Source: Desulfobotulus mexicanus (lineage in GTDB: Bacteria; Desulfobacterota; Desulfobacteria; Desulfobacterales; ASO4-4). Taken from it: 64,000 bases of DNA. The stretch is from the NCBI RefSeq assembly GCF_006175995.1, contig NZ_VDMB01000002.1:55112-119111 (forward strand), read 5' to 3'. This document shows positions 28,245 to 36,736 of the stretch, one piece after another; position 1 is the stretch's first letter, and each line of letters opens with the position of its first letter. The translations under genes were made by a program, and so were the position numbers. A model generated the notes under the pieces. That model was not told the DNA's origin, searched no databases, and saw nothing but the letters and a program-made list of their open reading frames with translations.

Positions 28245-28630
28245 GGAAGAACCCCCCTCAGGGTTTCAAGGCGGAAGAGGAGAGTCTTGTGTCTTAGTAT
28301 GCGCACATCCACAAAAAACAGATATCGGCTCTCCTCTTCGGCAACCATGCCGGCAGCGAGGCCCGGTGCGGGCGTAACGGAAGCCTGCCAGGAAAGATCC
28401 GGAAAACGCTCAAAGTTTCCCTGAAGGGAGGCAGGGTCAGGAAGCTCTCTGGAAATGCTGCTGAGGACTTCGGCAGCCAGATATGGAGCCAGAATATCCG
28501 CACTGGAACGATCCAGCATGGTTATGCTCCGGGCATGGAGACTCAGGACCGCTGTCAGCACAATGGCAAGGATGCTCAGGGCAATCATCACCTCAAGTAG
28601 GGTAAAGCCCTTCTGTCCATGTTCATTCAT
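28241..28630 (-). CDS. gspI: Type II secretion minor pseudopilin GspI
   Basis: GspI is a minor pseudopilin that begins tip assembly. From ATG 28630 (129 residues) the leader MNEHGQKG is followed by FTLLEVMIALSILAIVLTAV, a canonical class III signal. The start overlaps gspH by 8 bases. The longer frame (to 28666) is unlikely because it would give an over-long leader. Confidence 0.92.
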   Translation of the reverse strand: MNEHGQKGFTLLEVMIALSILAIVLTAVLSLHARSITMLDRSSADILAPYLAAEVLSSISRELPDPASLQGNFERFPDLSWQASVTPAPGLAAGMVAEEESRYLFFVDVRILRHKTLLFRLETLRGVLP

Positions 28631-29138
28631 GGTCCCAGCCCTCGGGGAAAATGAAACCGTCCACAACCTCCACCCTCATAATAAGCGGATGCATGATCAG
28701 GGTTCTGCGTCCCCGGACACCGTCTATCCAGAAAAAAACAGGGTCTGAGTATCCTTCGGGATAAAAGCCGATCTCCCGGGTTTCAGGAAAATCCTTTCCC
28801 GCCCGCCGCATGGTCTGCACACCAAAACTGTCGGGAAAGTCAAAGATATCTCCTTCTCCGCCCGTTCCCTGCATACTCCGGCCATCGGCAGCCAGCACTA
28901 AAGTTATTTCCTCTTTTTTTTCATAAGCCTGTTTTCCGCTATTCTCAAGCATCACAATAAAACGCTCCACGGCTCGTCTATGCTGATCCGCCTCCATGGA
29001 TGTGCGTATTCTTGGAAAACTGACGGAAAGGATCACAGCCATCAGAGCCATGACCACAACAAGCTCCATCAGTGTAAAGCCTGAAAATTTTGAGGTATTT
29101 TCCAAATCAGTCCTTTTCCCATGAAGTGATATCCGCAT
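28623..29138 (-). CDS. gspH: Type II secretion minor pseudopilin GspH
   Basis: GspH is a minor pseudopilin. The signature [20 protein letters not shown] marks the cleavage site and hydrophobic helix, with Glu at +5. Two starts are plausible. ATG at 29138 overlaps gspG by 32 bases. TTG at 29105 has AAAAGGA upstream and gives an 8-residue leader, closer to the usual size. The frame open to 29354 lies inside gspG and is not used. The C-terminal domain of about 140 residues is as expected. Confidence 0.88.
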   Translation of the reverse strand: MRISLHGKRTDLENTSKFSGFTLMELVVVMALMAVILSVSFPRIRTSMEADQHRRAVERFIVMLENSGKQAYEKKEEITLVLAADGRSMQGTGGEGDIFDFPDSFGVQTMRRAGKDFPETREIGFYPEGYSDPVFFWIDGVRGRRTLIMHPLIMRVEVVDGFIFPEGWDHE

Positions 29139-29541
29139 TGGCACCTTCGCCTCCGGCCACGCCATCGGCACCATAGGAAATAATGTCGTATTCTTCATGG
29201 ATGCCGGGAGAAAGATAGATATAGGCATTACCCCAGGGATCAAGGGGAATCCTGCGACTTTCCAGATAACCGCCTTCACGCCATCTCTCCGAGGCGGAAT
29301 CCGGCTTTCGCACCAGTGCTTCCAGACCTTCTTCCGTGGTGGGATAACGGCCATTATCCAGCCGGTAAAGCCTCAGTGCGGTCTCAAAGGAAGCAATATC
29401 CATCTCCGCTTTCACCTGTCTTGCATCATCGGTTCTTCCCAGAAGCTTGGGAGCAATCCAGCCCGCAAGAATCCCCAGTATGACAATTACTACCATCACT
29501 TCAATGAGGGTAAAACCCTTCTGTGAGATATTGCCCTTCAT
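29107..29541 (-). CDS. gspG: Type II secretion major pseudopilin GspG
   Basis: GspG is the major subunit of the pseudopilus. The 144-residue protein has leader MKGNISQKG then [20 protein letters not shown]. The conserved C-terminal core includes [20 protein letters not shown], a PLDPWGNAY segment and a calcium-site region near the end. GGAGG lies 5 bases before the ATG at 29541. It is the first gene of the operon G-H-I-J-K-L-M-N-C-D-E; gspF is missing from the set. Confidence 0.95.
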   Translation of the reverse strand: MKGNISQKGFTLIEVMVVIVILGILAGWIAPKLLGRTDDARQVKAEMDIASFETALRLYRLDNGRYPTTEEGLEALVRKPDSASERWREGGYLESRRIPLDPWGNAYIYLSPGIHEEYDIISYGADGVAGGEGANADITSWEKD

Positions 29542-29636
29542 TTGTCCTCCGTGAAAAAGTCTGTTTTCTGCCATATCAGGCCAGATTATCCTTACGCCCA
29601 TGTGTACGTAAAAAAAAAACAAAAGGCAACGCCACC

Positions 29637-29665
29637 TTGACCAGGTACCTTCCCTTTGTTAAAAA
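29637..29665 (+). promoter_or_regulatory. Probable sigma-70 promoter of ndk
   Basis: TTGACC at 29637-29642 and TAAAAA at 29660-29665 are separated by 17 bases. Transcription would begin around 29670 and run at once into the hairpin at 29678. Confidence 0.5.
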
Positions 29666-29677
29666 ATAACAGAGTAC

Positions 29678-29711
29678 ACCGGTTTTGGATTTTTCCCAAA
29701 CCGGTTTTTTC
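29678..29711 (+). terminator. Intrinsic-terminator-like hairpin in the ndk leader
   Basis: ACCGGTTTTGG pairs with CCCAAACCGGT around a short loop and is followed by six T. No plus-strand gene lies upstream for more than 14 kb, so it cannot serve as the terminator of a preceding gene. It lies 47-80 bases before the ndk ATG and may act as an attenuator. Confidence 0.6.
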
Positions 29712-29757
29712 ATTGCTGCCCGTTAAGCATCCTCAACAGGAAAAGAAAGGTTCTGCC

Positions 29758-30171
29758 ATGGAACAGACACTGGCCCTGATCAAACCCGATGCCGTTACCA
29801 AAGGCAGTATGGGTGCCATTCTCCAGCGCATGGAAAAAGAAAATTTCCGGATATCTGCCATGAAAATGCTTCAGCTTTCCCGGAAGGAAGCTGCAGCCTT
29901 TTACCATGTTCACCGGGAAAAAGGCTTTTTTGACAGCCTTGTGGATTTCATGACCTCAGGTCCTCTGGTGGCCCTTGTGCTGGAAAGGGAAAATGCCATT
30001 TCTCACTGGCGCAGTGTCATGGGTGCCACAGACTACAGAAAAGCAGAAGAAGGTACCATCAGAAAAGAATTTGCCACTGCCCTTGAACGTAATGCCGTAC
30101 ATGGCTCAGATGCAGAGGATACGGCAAAAGAAGAAATAAGCTTTTTCTTCAGCAAGAGGGAGCAGGTCTGA
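29758..30171 (+). CDS. ndk: Nucleoside diphosphate kinase
   Basis: Ndk transfers the gamma-phosphate of ATP to nucleoside diphosphates through a phosphohistidine. The 137-residue chain has TLALIKPDAV at the N-terminus and the active-site segment RNAVHGSD near residue 112, whose His is phosphorylated. The frame opens at 29656, but ATG 29758 gives the standard family length and N-terminus. It is followed after 2 bases by trmJ, so the two are probably co-transcribed. Confidence 0.96.
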   Translation: MEQTLALIKPDAVTKGSMGAILQRMEKENFRISAMKMLQLSRKEAAAFYHVHREKGFFDSLVDFMTSGPLVALVLERENAISHWRSVMGATDYRKAEEGTIRKEFATALERNAVHGSDAEDTAKEEISFFFSKREQV

Positions 30172-30173
30172 TC

Positions 30174-30953
30174 ATGGATGACCAGATCATGGACAGTACT
30201 TTAAGCAATAAAGTTCGCATTGTTCTCTGCCGGCCAAAGTTTTCTGAAAATATAGGTGCTTCTGCCAGAGCCATGAAGAATATGGGATTTTCCCGGCTTG
30301 TGGTGGTAACGGAAGAAAAGCCTGAGATGGAAAGGGTGTACCGTATGGCAACCCATGCGGCAAGGGATGTCATCGATTCCATGGAATTCCATGAAAATGT
30401 AATGGATGCGGTTTCCGATGCCGGGTATGTGGTGGGTACTACGGCAAGGCTTGGCAGAAACCGGAAAAGGAGCCTGCTTACTCCCCTGCAGCTGGCGGAA
30501 CAGGTCTGCCTCACAGCGCCTGAAAATGAAATAGCCATTCTCTTTGGTTCCGAAGACCGTGGACTTGAAAATGATGACCTGCGGCTCTGTCACGCTTTTG
30601 TAAATATTCCCACAGCGGATTTTTCATCTCTAAACCTGGCCCAGGCCGTCATGGTAATTACCCACACCCTCTTTTCCTACAAAGCCCCGGAACGGCAGGA
30701 ACCCCTGCCTAAACTCGCCACACGCCAAGAACTGGAAGACCTTTACCGACACATGCAGGAAGTGCTCATTCGCATTGACTTCATGCGACCGGACAATCCG
30801 GATTACTGGCTGGATAACTTCCGCCACCTCATCTCCCGCATGCCCCTCAGATCCAGAGAAGTGCGTATGCTCAGGGGTATCTGCCGCCAGATTCAGTGGT
30901 ATGGGGAAGATTCCTATGGAAAAGGCATAAAAGAAGCCGAAAAAGCCCGCTGA
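30174..30953 (+). CDS. trmJ: tRNA (cytidine/uridine-2'-O-)-methyltransferase TrmJ-like
   Basis: This SPOUT (SpoU/TrmH) family RNA methyltransferase resembles TrmJ, which methylates the 2'-OH of position 32 in tRNA. In the 259 residues, motif 1 is IVLCRPKFSENIGASARAMKNMG-like near residue 12 and motif 2 is FGSEDRGLENDD near 123. Motif 3, with the SAM-binding trefoil knot, is NIPTADFSSLNLAQAV near 143. A C-terminal helical extension fits TrmJ rather than TrmL. A terminator lies about 90 bases downstream. Confidence 0.85.
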   Translation: MDDQIMDSTLSNKVRIVLCRPKFSENIGASARAMKNMGFSRLVVVTEEKPEMERVYRMATHAARDVIDSMEFHENVMDAVSDAGYVVGTTARLGRNRKRSLLTPLQLAEQVCLTAPENEIAILFGSEDRGLENDDLRLCHAFVNIPTADFSSLNLAQAVMVITHTLFSYKAPERQEPLPKLATRQELEDLYRHMQEVLIRIDFMRPDNPDYWLDNFRHLISRMPLRSREVRMLRGICRQIQWYGEDSYGKGIKEAEKAR

Positions 30954-31044
30954 GTTTTCAGGCATCTTCATTCATAAAAATTATTTGCCCCGCTTCCGGA
31001 CTGAGAGGGCCGGATTTTTGGGGGAAAGGTTTCAGGAAGCAAAA

Positions 31045-31078
31045 CGCCCCGCACCGAAAGATGCAGGGGCTTTTTTTA
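31045..31078 (+). terminator. Intrinsic terminator after trmJ
   Basis: GCCCC-GCA pairs with TGCAGGGGC around a short loop and is followed by seven T. The remaining bases to 31382 are A/T-rich and show no gene or clear repeat. Confidence 0.8.
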
Positions 31079-31382
31079 TCGATCAGTGCCGGGGTTTGCG
31101 TTGCAAGGGGCGGAGCTGCCACGGAAAAGCGACCTGTTCTGCCGTCACTTTATCACTGATGCCTATGATCAGCCGTTTCTTTTTTTATTGATGTTGCGGA
31201 TTAAAAAGATTTCTGGGAAATGTCTGTGGGGCTTGTCAGGGGTGGATGGGTGGGATAAGAAATAAGGATATTTTTTTAAAAGGTGCAGTGGGGTTTGTGG
31301 GTAGCATAATTTATCAGTCTGTATACTTTATTTAATTTTATCAGGTGGCAGTTGAGTCTGTCGGAAGGAAACAAGCTTCTGT

Positions 31383-31847
31383 ATGAACGATCTCATGGCA
31401 AAGAACCCTGGTGATATAGATGAAACTATCCGGCGTGTGCTTGAGCGGAACCGGCTGGCTGTGCTGGCTACTCAGCGTGAAGGTCAGCCTCACGCCAGCC
31501 TGATGGCCTTTACGCCGCTGGAGGGCTTGCGCTTCCTTGCCTTTGCGACCTACCGTGATACACTCAAGTACGAGAGCATCCAGCAGGACCGAAGGGTGGC
31601 TATTCTTGTGGAGGATCGAGAGAGAGATGACAGTCAGCCCGGCAGGCGGATTGTTCTTACAGCGCTTGGTGAAGCTGTCGAGACTCCCGAAGAGGAGCGT
31701 CAGGCAAATATTGCGACGCACTTAGCACGTCACCCTGACCTTCAAGGATTTCTCAGTTCACCTGAGTGTGAGTTTATACGTGTGGCTGTTCAGGCCTATC
31801 AGGTGGTGAGCGGCGTTGACGATGTCCGCTGGTACCAGATTGATTGA
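31383..31847 (+). CDS. Pyridoxamine 5'-phosphate oxidase-family flavin-binding protein
   Basis: The 154-residue protein has the split-barrel FMN-binding fold of the PNPOx-like superfamily: [19 protein letters not shown] at about 24-42, then [26 protein letters not shown]. Members include flavin reductases, haem-degrading HugZ-like proteins and F420-dependent enzymes, and the substrate cannot be told from the sequence. Possible starts are ATG at 31383 and ATG at 31395; a GGAAGGA lies 15-20 bases upstream. It precedes sodB by 50 bases, and a joint role in oxygen tolerance is an inference. Confidence 0.8.
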   Translation: MNDLMAKNPGDIDETIRRVLERNRLAVLATQREGQPHASLMAFTPLEGLRFLAFATYRDTLKYESIQQDRRVAILVEDRERDDSQPGRRIVLTALGEAVETPEEERQANIATHLARHPDLQGFLSSPECEFIRVAVQAYQVVSGVDDVRWYQID

Positions 31848-31897
31848 GTCTTTTTTTAGTTGTTTTAAGAAGTATCAAATCCAAAAAGGAGGTTTCC

Positions 31898-32506
31898 ATG
31901 AATCAGCAGGTATCCCCCCATGTTCTGCCCGTTCTTCCCTATGCAGACAATGCACTGGATCCGGTGATCACGGCCAGCACCATTGGATTCCATTACGGAA
32001 AGCATCACAGGGCCTATGTGGATAATCTGAACAGGCTCATTGCCGGTACGGAATATGCTGATATGTCTTTGGAAGACATTATTAAAGCGACATCCGGCAA
32101 GGCAGACAGGGCCGGAATTTTCAACAATGCCGCCCAGATATGGAATCATACCTTTTACTGGAAAAGCCTCAGCCCTAATGGCGGTGGCGAACCCCCTGCA
32201 GCTTTGAAGCAGAAAATGGAAGCGGAATTTGGCAGTGTGGAAGTCTGCAAGACAGCGTTTTCCGAAGCAGCCCTTACACAGTTTGGCAGCGGATGGGCCT
32301 GGCTTGTAATGGATGGGGATAGCCTGAAGGTCGTCAAAACAGCTAATGCGGATCTTCCGCTGACTACAGGTCTCAAACCTCTTCTGACCCTTGATGTATG
32401 GGAACATGCCTATTATCTGGATTATCAGAACAGAAGGCCTGATTATGTGAAGGCCGTTCTTGAGAAGCTTGTTAACTGGGAGTTTGCCCTTGAAAATGCT
32501 TTCTGA
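31898..32506 (+). CDS. sodB: Superoxide dismutase [Fe]
   Basis: SodB converts superoxide to oxygen and hydrogen peroxide. The 202-residue protein has metal ligands in GFHYGKHH (His), WNHTFYW (His) and DVWEHAYY (Asp and His). The Gln in [13 protein letters not shown] is the hallmark of the iron-type enzyme rather than the manganese type. ATG 31898 has a strong AAGGAGG upstream and overrides the longer frame that begins inside the previous gene. No signal peptide was seen, so it is cytoplasmic. In an anaerobe this is a typical oxygen-defence gene. Confidence 0.95.
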   Translation: MNQQVSPHVLPVLPYADNALDPVITASTIGFHYGKHHRAYVDNLNRLIAGTEYADMSLEDIIKATSGKADRAGIFNNAAQIWNHTFYWKSLSPNGGGEPPAALKQKMEAEFGSVEVCKTAFSEAALTQFGSGWAWLVMDGDSLKVVKTANADLPLTTGLKPLLTLDVWEHAYYLDYQNRRPDYVKAVLEKLVNWEFALENAF

Positions 32507-32539
32507 GAAAACCGTTTTTAAACTGCGGCCAGTGGTTTC

Positions 32540-32571
32540 AGTCAGGCGGGATAGCTGTGTCCTGCCTGACT
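32540..32571. repeat. Inverted repeat after sodB
   Basis: AGTCAGGCGGGA pairs with TCCTGCCTGACT (11 of 12) with an 8-base loop. No T-run follows, so it is a weak terminator at best and may stabilise the sodB 3' end. Confidence 0.5.
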
Positions 32572-32629
32572 GCTGTCATGGAACCTGCTGTGCGTTATGC
32601 TGTCGGGCCGGATCGGAGGATGATTTATT

Positions 32630-33493
32630 TTGAAAAAACAAGTATTTAAATATATTGCGATGTTGAGCTTTGTTATATTCTTCGTATCCGGCTGTGCCCT
32701 GCTGCAGGATGCAGGGGTATGGCAGCAGCCCGAGGTCCGCGTTACGGACATGCGCCTGACGGGCCTTACCATGCATGGTGCAAGCCTTGGTCTGGAGATT
32801 GAGGTCTTTAACCCTAATCCATACAGTATTCATCTGGGGGCACTGGATTACTCCCTTGACATTCAGGAAGCACGGGTGATTTCCGGTAAACAGACAGAAG
32901 GTAACCGTCTTGATGCCGGGCAACGGCGAAAGCTGGTGTTGCCGCTGGAGCTTGAGTTTGGTGAGCTGGCAAAGCTTGTGCAGAATTTTAAGGATATGAA
33001 AAGTTTCACCTGCCGTTTTGCAGGAGGCATGAGTTTTGAGATCCCTGTGGCAGGGATGATAAGGGTGCCCCTGAGTGCGGAGGCGGAAATACCTGTTCCC
33101 GAATTTCCGGGCATCCGTGTTGCGGGCATGAGTCTTGAGCACTTAAGTCTTGGCGGTGCGGAAATGAAGCTGCGACTGGCCATTAAAAATCCCAACAGCT
33201 TTACTCTTCTGCTGGAACACTTCAATTATTCACTTGCTTTGAATGGCAGTCCTGTTGCAGAAGGTCAGGTTGATCGTAAAATGGCATGGGATGCCGGTAT
33301 GGAAGAGGAGCTGGAAATCCCCCTGCGCCTTTCATTCAGCGAAGCCGGGCTTGCCCTCTACAATGCATTGCGGCGCAGTGGCGAGCTGGATTATCGTTTC
33401 GGGTTTGAGAGCGAGATGGGAAGCAGTCTGCCTGTATTGAAAAACATTCCATTCAAAACAGAACAGCAGGGCAGGGTAGCCCTGACACGCTAG
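32630..33493 (+). CDS. LEA14-like (WHy domain) lipoprotein
   Basis: The 287-residue protein has a lipoprotein signal with lipobox FVSGC (Cys22). Two tandem water-stress/LEA type 2 (WHy) beta-sandwich domains follow, at about 38-150 and 160-280. Each opens with a similar pattern (EIEVFNPNPYSIHL and RLAIKNPNSFTLLL). Such proteins are envelope anchored and are linked to desiccation or osmotic stress, but the bacterial function is largely untested. Initiation is from TTG at 32630 with GGAGG 10 bases upstream. A bidirectional terminator follows. Confidence 0.82.
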   Translation: MKKQVFKYIAMLSFVIFFVSGCALLQDAGVWQQPEVRVTDMRLTGLTMHGASLGLEIEVFNPNPYSIHLGALDYSLDIQEARVISGKQTEGNRLDAGQRRKLVLPLELEFGELAKLVQNFKDMKSFTCRFAGGMSFEIPVAGMIRVPLSAEAEIPVPEFPGIRVAGMSLEHLSLGGAEMKLRLAIKNPNSFTLLLEHFNYSLALNGSPVAEGQVDRKMAWDAGMEEELEIPLRLSFSEAGLALYNALRRSGELDYRFGFESEMGSSLPVLKNIPFKTEQQGRVALTR

Positions 33494-33517
33494 GATGTTG
33501 TTTGAATCCCCATAAAA

Positions 33518-33548
33518 AAAGGAATCCCAAAACACCGGGATTCCTTTA
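33518..33548. terminator. Bidirectional intrinsic terminator
   Basis: GGAATCCC pairs with GGGATTCC. An A-tract lies on the left and TTTATCTTTTT on the right, so it can stop transcripts from the LEA-type gene (plus) and the small basic-protein gene (minus). Confidence 0.8.
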
Positions 33549-33618
33549 TCTTTTTATGCTTTAAGTGGGGAGGGCAGTATCAGAAATCTGCCTTTAGCTC
33601 TTGTTTTTTTCCACTTGT

Positions 33619-33879
33619 CTAATGAAATATCACCGTTCGGTTGCCTTGGCCAAAACTCAGATCCCAGGCTTCTCTGGCAACTTTTCTCCAGTTTTTATAA
33701 CGGAGAGCCTGAAGGCTTGGCACTTTTTCCTTGTATCCGGCAACGGCTGTGGGTGTTTCTACAGCTACGCCATGTGCTCTGGGATTGTCTGCCTTCCAGT
33801 GGGCCACCACATCCATTCTTTTTCTTCTTACTCTGGCCCTGTGATGTCTGCGTTCCGCCTGTCTTGTGCTTTTTTCCAT
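33619..33879 (-). CDS. Small basic protein of unknown function
   Basis: This 86-residue protein is not recognised. It is rich in Arg, Lys and His, mostly in the first 22 residues (MEKSTRQAERRHHRARVRRK), then contains Trp and Tyr residues in a possibly folded C-terminal part. AAGGAG lies 6 bases before the ATG at 33879, and a terminator is placed correctly downstream, so the gene is likely real. The basic N-terminus suggests nucleic-acid binding, but that is only inference. An upstream extension to 33933 is unlikely. Confidence 0.65.
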   Translation of the reverse strand: MEKSTRQAERRHHRARVRRKRMDVVAHWKADNPRAHGVAVETPTAVAGYKEKVPSLQALRYKNWRKVAREAWDLSFGQGNRTVIFH

Positions 33880-34004
33880 GGTTGCTCCTTTCTTTAAATG
33901 ACTAAGGGCATCCGGCTTTTCTTTAAAAGCCAAAAAGCTTGATTACACAGTAAGGCATTCATGGGAAAAAAACAAGTGCTGTTTTAATGGTTTTTTAATA
34001 AAAG

Positions 34005-36074
34005 TTAACCAGTCTGGTTTTTTTCCTGTTCTTTGGTTTGGCCGTTTAAGGGTTTTTCTGTTTTTTCAGGTTCTTTCTTTATGGTATCCGCCGGTGGAAA
34101 CAAAAGGGAAAAGGGTGCAGCTTTCACCTGCTGGCCCAGAGCGGATAAAACCTTGGGAAAACTTTTTATTTTTGTATCCCTGGCTTTCAGTGCCACTGAC
34201 AGGGCCAGACCGAAACTGACCCAGAGATTGCAGAAGGAAATGAGGCAGACAAAAAGGAAGTAGAGGCAAAAAAGGGGAAGCCCCGGAAAAGAAAAGGACA
34301 TGGCATAACCGAGATTGCCCGATGCAAAGGCCACATGGCGTATGCCAAGGGGCAGACCGAGCAGAAGTCCGATATAGGCCGTACTGCCCAGCAGAATACC
34401 AAAGAAGAAATTTCCCATAAGGGACCCGTAGTTTTTGTGCATATAGTCTGCAAACTTTTCCCTTGCTCCTGCTGAGGGTAGCAGACGGCGGAGAAGGGGG
34501 TGGTTTTTAAGGCGGGCACTGAGTCCTATATAGGCTGCCCGGTTGTCAAAAAAACCCGCCGTAAGACCGGCGAGAAAAAGCCAGACACCCGCAATACAGG
34601 CATGGAGCAGGGCAAGGCTTTCAAAGGGTTTTAATTCATAGATCTGGTATTCTGAAGCCTGTTGACTGAGTACGGGTATCCCCCAAAAAAAATTGAAGGC
34701 CCATCCTATGCCGAAGGCCAGGGAGAGGGCTACGCTCACGTTGCCCACAATGGCGATGAACTGTGACCGGCATACCCGTATAAGGAGGTCGGCAATCATT
34801 TTCGGATTGGCTCCTCCATGTTCGCCCTGCTGCACGGCCTCTGCCAGCCGGGCTGCCGTCATGGCAGGCTGTTTGGTGGCAACGGTAAAGTGCAGAATGT
34901 GAATTAGCATAAAGCCGAGGCCATAGTTGAGGCTCACAAGTATGGTTTCAGGAAAAGGGTTCAGTGCCATGTCCATTATAAGTATTTTTATGAGGGCCAT
35001 CAGGGCAATGATGATGCCGCCCCCCGCACCGGAGCGCAGCATGGCAAGGTATTCTTTGCGGTTGCCTGTTATATAGTGCTCCCCGTGGTCACTGGTGTTT
35101 TCTGTGATGCTTCGGGAAAGCAGTTTGACATTGCGCTGAAACAGGGCACGGACACTGCGTCGCTTCCTGCTGGCCGTCACCAGTTCCTTGAAAAGGGGAA
35201 TGGCGGTCTGCCTTGCACTTACCGGATCTTTGGGATCCAGCAGATTAAGGATGTCTTCAATTCGTTTCAGGGTCTGATCCAGCCGCTCCAGAAGGTAGGA
35301 AAGGGGGATGCTGGTCCCCTTTGTTACGGATTTTTTACGAAAAGCCCTTACCGCATCCATGCACTGTGCCAGAAGTACCCGTGCATGGGCATCATCTTCC
35401 AGTGTGCTCTTTTCACCGGAGATCCATGCATCATAGCAACGGCAGTAGCGGGAAACTTCCCTTTGCAGGGCCACGAAAGCCGAGTCCCTTGAAACAATTC
35501 TTGGTTCCAGACGCACAAGGTCGGCTTCCAGCTCCTCGCCTGCCACCCATATGGATAGCATTTCCAGAGCATAGAGCAGCTCGCTGATGGTTTTCCATAA
35601 AAGCCTTGGTGCATCACCGCTTTTAGCATTCCACAGGATTCTGAAAAGTTTCATCCAGCTTTCATGGGGAAGTTCATTGACCCACTGGGGGTCAGTTTTA
35701 TTGTGGAAAATCAGGGTCAGGGCATCGGAGAGGCTGTCAGGATTCAGGGGGGATGGGTTGATATGTTCGTAAATACGCCTGCCCAGCTCCCGGAGAAATC
35801 CCTGACGGGGAAAGAGCCCAAGAACTGCAAAGGCAAGAAAGTAATTGGCTGTACCCAGCCAGTCCTGCAGAATGCGGGCAATGGTATCACTGGCATCCTG
35901 ATTTTCACTAAGGGCTTTTTCCAGAAGATCGATGCGCTGGCACACAGCCTCTATGCTTTCGTCGGGTCCGGGTCTAAGCCAGTCTGCAATTTGCCGCAGA
36001 AGACCTGTGGCGCTGATATCTTCTGAAGTCAGGCTGTTGAAAATCTGCCGGGGTGTGGGTCGTGTTTCAGGCAT
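34005..36074 (-). CDS. Gcr-family 'site-specific recombinase' membrane protein
   Basis: The 689-residue protein matches the family named site-specific recombinase Gcr. It has a helical cytoplasmic N-terminal half (about 1-330) and a C-terminal half with seven or so membrane helices (from about 360), then a short charged tail. No known recombinase catalytic motif is visible and the membrane helices make such a function doubtful, so the family name is probably historical. ATG at 36074 is preferred; the further upstream ATG at 36143 lies in the palindromic element and has no Shine-Dalgarno. Confidence 0.72.
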   Translation of the reverse strand: MPETRPTPRQIFNSLTSEDISATGLLRQIADWLRPGPDESIEAVCQRIDLLEKALSENQDASDTIARILQDWLGTANYFLAFAVLGLFPRQGFLRELGRRIYEHINPSPLNPDSLSDALTLIFHNKTDPQWVNELPHESWMKLFRILWNAKSGDAPRLLWKTISELLYALEMLSIWVAGEELEADLVRLEPRIVSRDSAFVALQREVSRYCRCYDAWISGEKSTLEDDAHARVLLAQCMDAVRAFRKKSVTKGTSIPLSYLLERLDQTLKRIEDILNLLDPKDPVSARQTAIPLFKELVTASRKRRSVRALFQRNVKLLSRSITENTSDHGEHYITGNRKEYLAMLRSGAGGGIIIALMALIKILIMDMALNPFPETILVSLNYGLGFMLIHILHFTVATKQPAMTAARLAEAVQQGEHGGANPKMIADLLIRVCRSQFIAIVGNVSVALSLAFGIGWAFNFFWGIPVLSQQASEYQIYELKPFESLALLHACIAGVWLFLAGLTAGFFDNRAAYIGLSARLKNHPLLRRLLPSAGAREKFADYMHKNYGSLMGNFFFGILLGSTAYIGLLLGLPLGIRHVAFASGNLGYAMSFSFPGLPLFCLYFLFVCLISFCNLWVSFGLALSVALKARDTKIKSFPKVLSALGQQVKAAPFSLLFPPADTIKKEPEKTEKPLNGQTKEQEKNQTG

Positions 36075-36143
36075 GGTGGCTATTTTCCTAAAAAATGATC
36101 TGCCGGGGCAGAGGGTTGCAATGATGTTTTGCTTAAAATTCAT

Positions 36144-36562
36144 TGTAATTATTCAGCACGGTTTATTCCGAACTGCCAATGCTAAAGTCGCAGCAGCTTC
36201 GTACTGTTGCAAGGTTCCGTGGCTATTTGCAAGTGACATTGCAATCGTTTCGGATCAGAGCTTTGTCCGGCACTCAAGCCATAAACCCAGAACCTGCGAT
36301 GAAAACAATGGGCTTTTGCAAGCTTGAGTGCCGGAGTGCTAATAAGAAGCGGCAAACTGTCTGAGCCGACACAAAGGCAGCGTGCATAAGCCTGCTATGG
36401 TAATCAAAAAGCTTATCCTGCTTGTGGCGGGGAGTTTTTGCCGCTTCCGCACAGGGCAAGAAGATCCCGAATAAGATTGCGTCACGGGCAAATAGCCTGG
36501 GGCCTGTGCATCTGTCTTGCAGCTATGGTACTTGGAAAACTGTGCTGAACAGTTACAATTCG
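36144..36562. repeat. Palindromic interspersed element, copy 2 (with nested insert)
   Basis: This is the longest copy, about 419 bp, and it gives the clearest boundaries. The left end TTGTAATTATTCAGCACGG and the right end, reverse-complemented, agree at about 20 of 23 positions, so the terminal inverted repeats are well preserved. The interior matches copy 1 except that about 15 bases of its left arm are replaced by about 80 bases that include the inverted-repeat insert at 36266-36335. The copy abuts the Gcr-family gene start on the left; the 170 bases to the ABC operon on the right hold nothing recognisable. Confidence 0.85.
36266..36335. repeat. Nested 70-bp inverted-repeat insert
   Basis: A perfect 13-bp inverted repeat (TCCGGCACTCAAG / CTTGAGTGCCGGA) bounds 44 bases. 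It is found only in copy 2 of the palindromic element. It looks like a second small mobile or hairpin cassette that entered the first. Confidence 0.75.
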
Positions 36563-36736
36563 TTGTAATATAATTCATGCCATCCGGGTACACAAGCAAG
36601 GATGACGGCAAAAAGTTCGTCTTGACCTGCAGGGCACTGGGGTGCATGGTGCCATGGAGAAGGAAGGCAGCCGTTTTTATTCGGATGAAAACATATAAAA
36701 ACAGGCAGTGCAGCTTGCAAAAAGAGAGAAAAGCCC

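Noticed and set aside
34005..36143. Gcr-family gene starting at 36143
   Set aside because: That ATG lies inside the terminal repeat of the palindromic element and has no Shine-Dalgarno; the ATG at 36074 fits the family.
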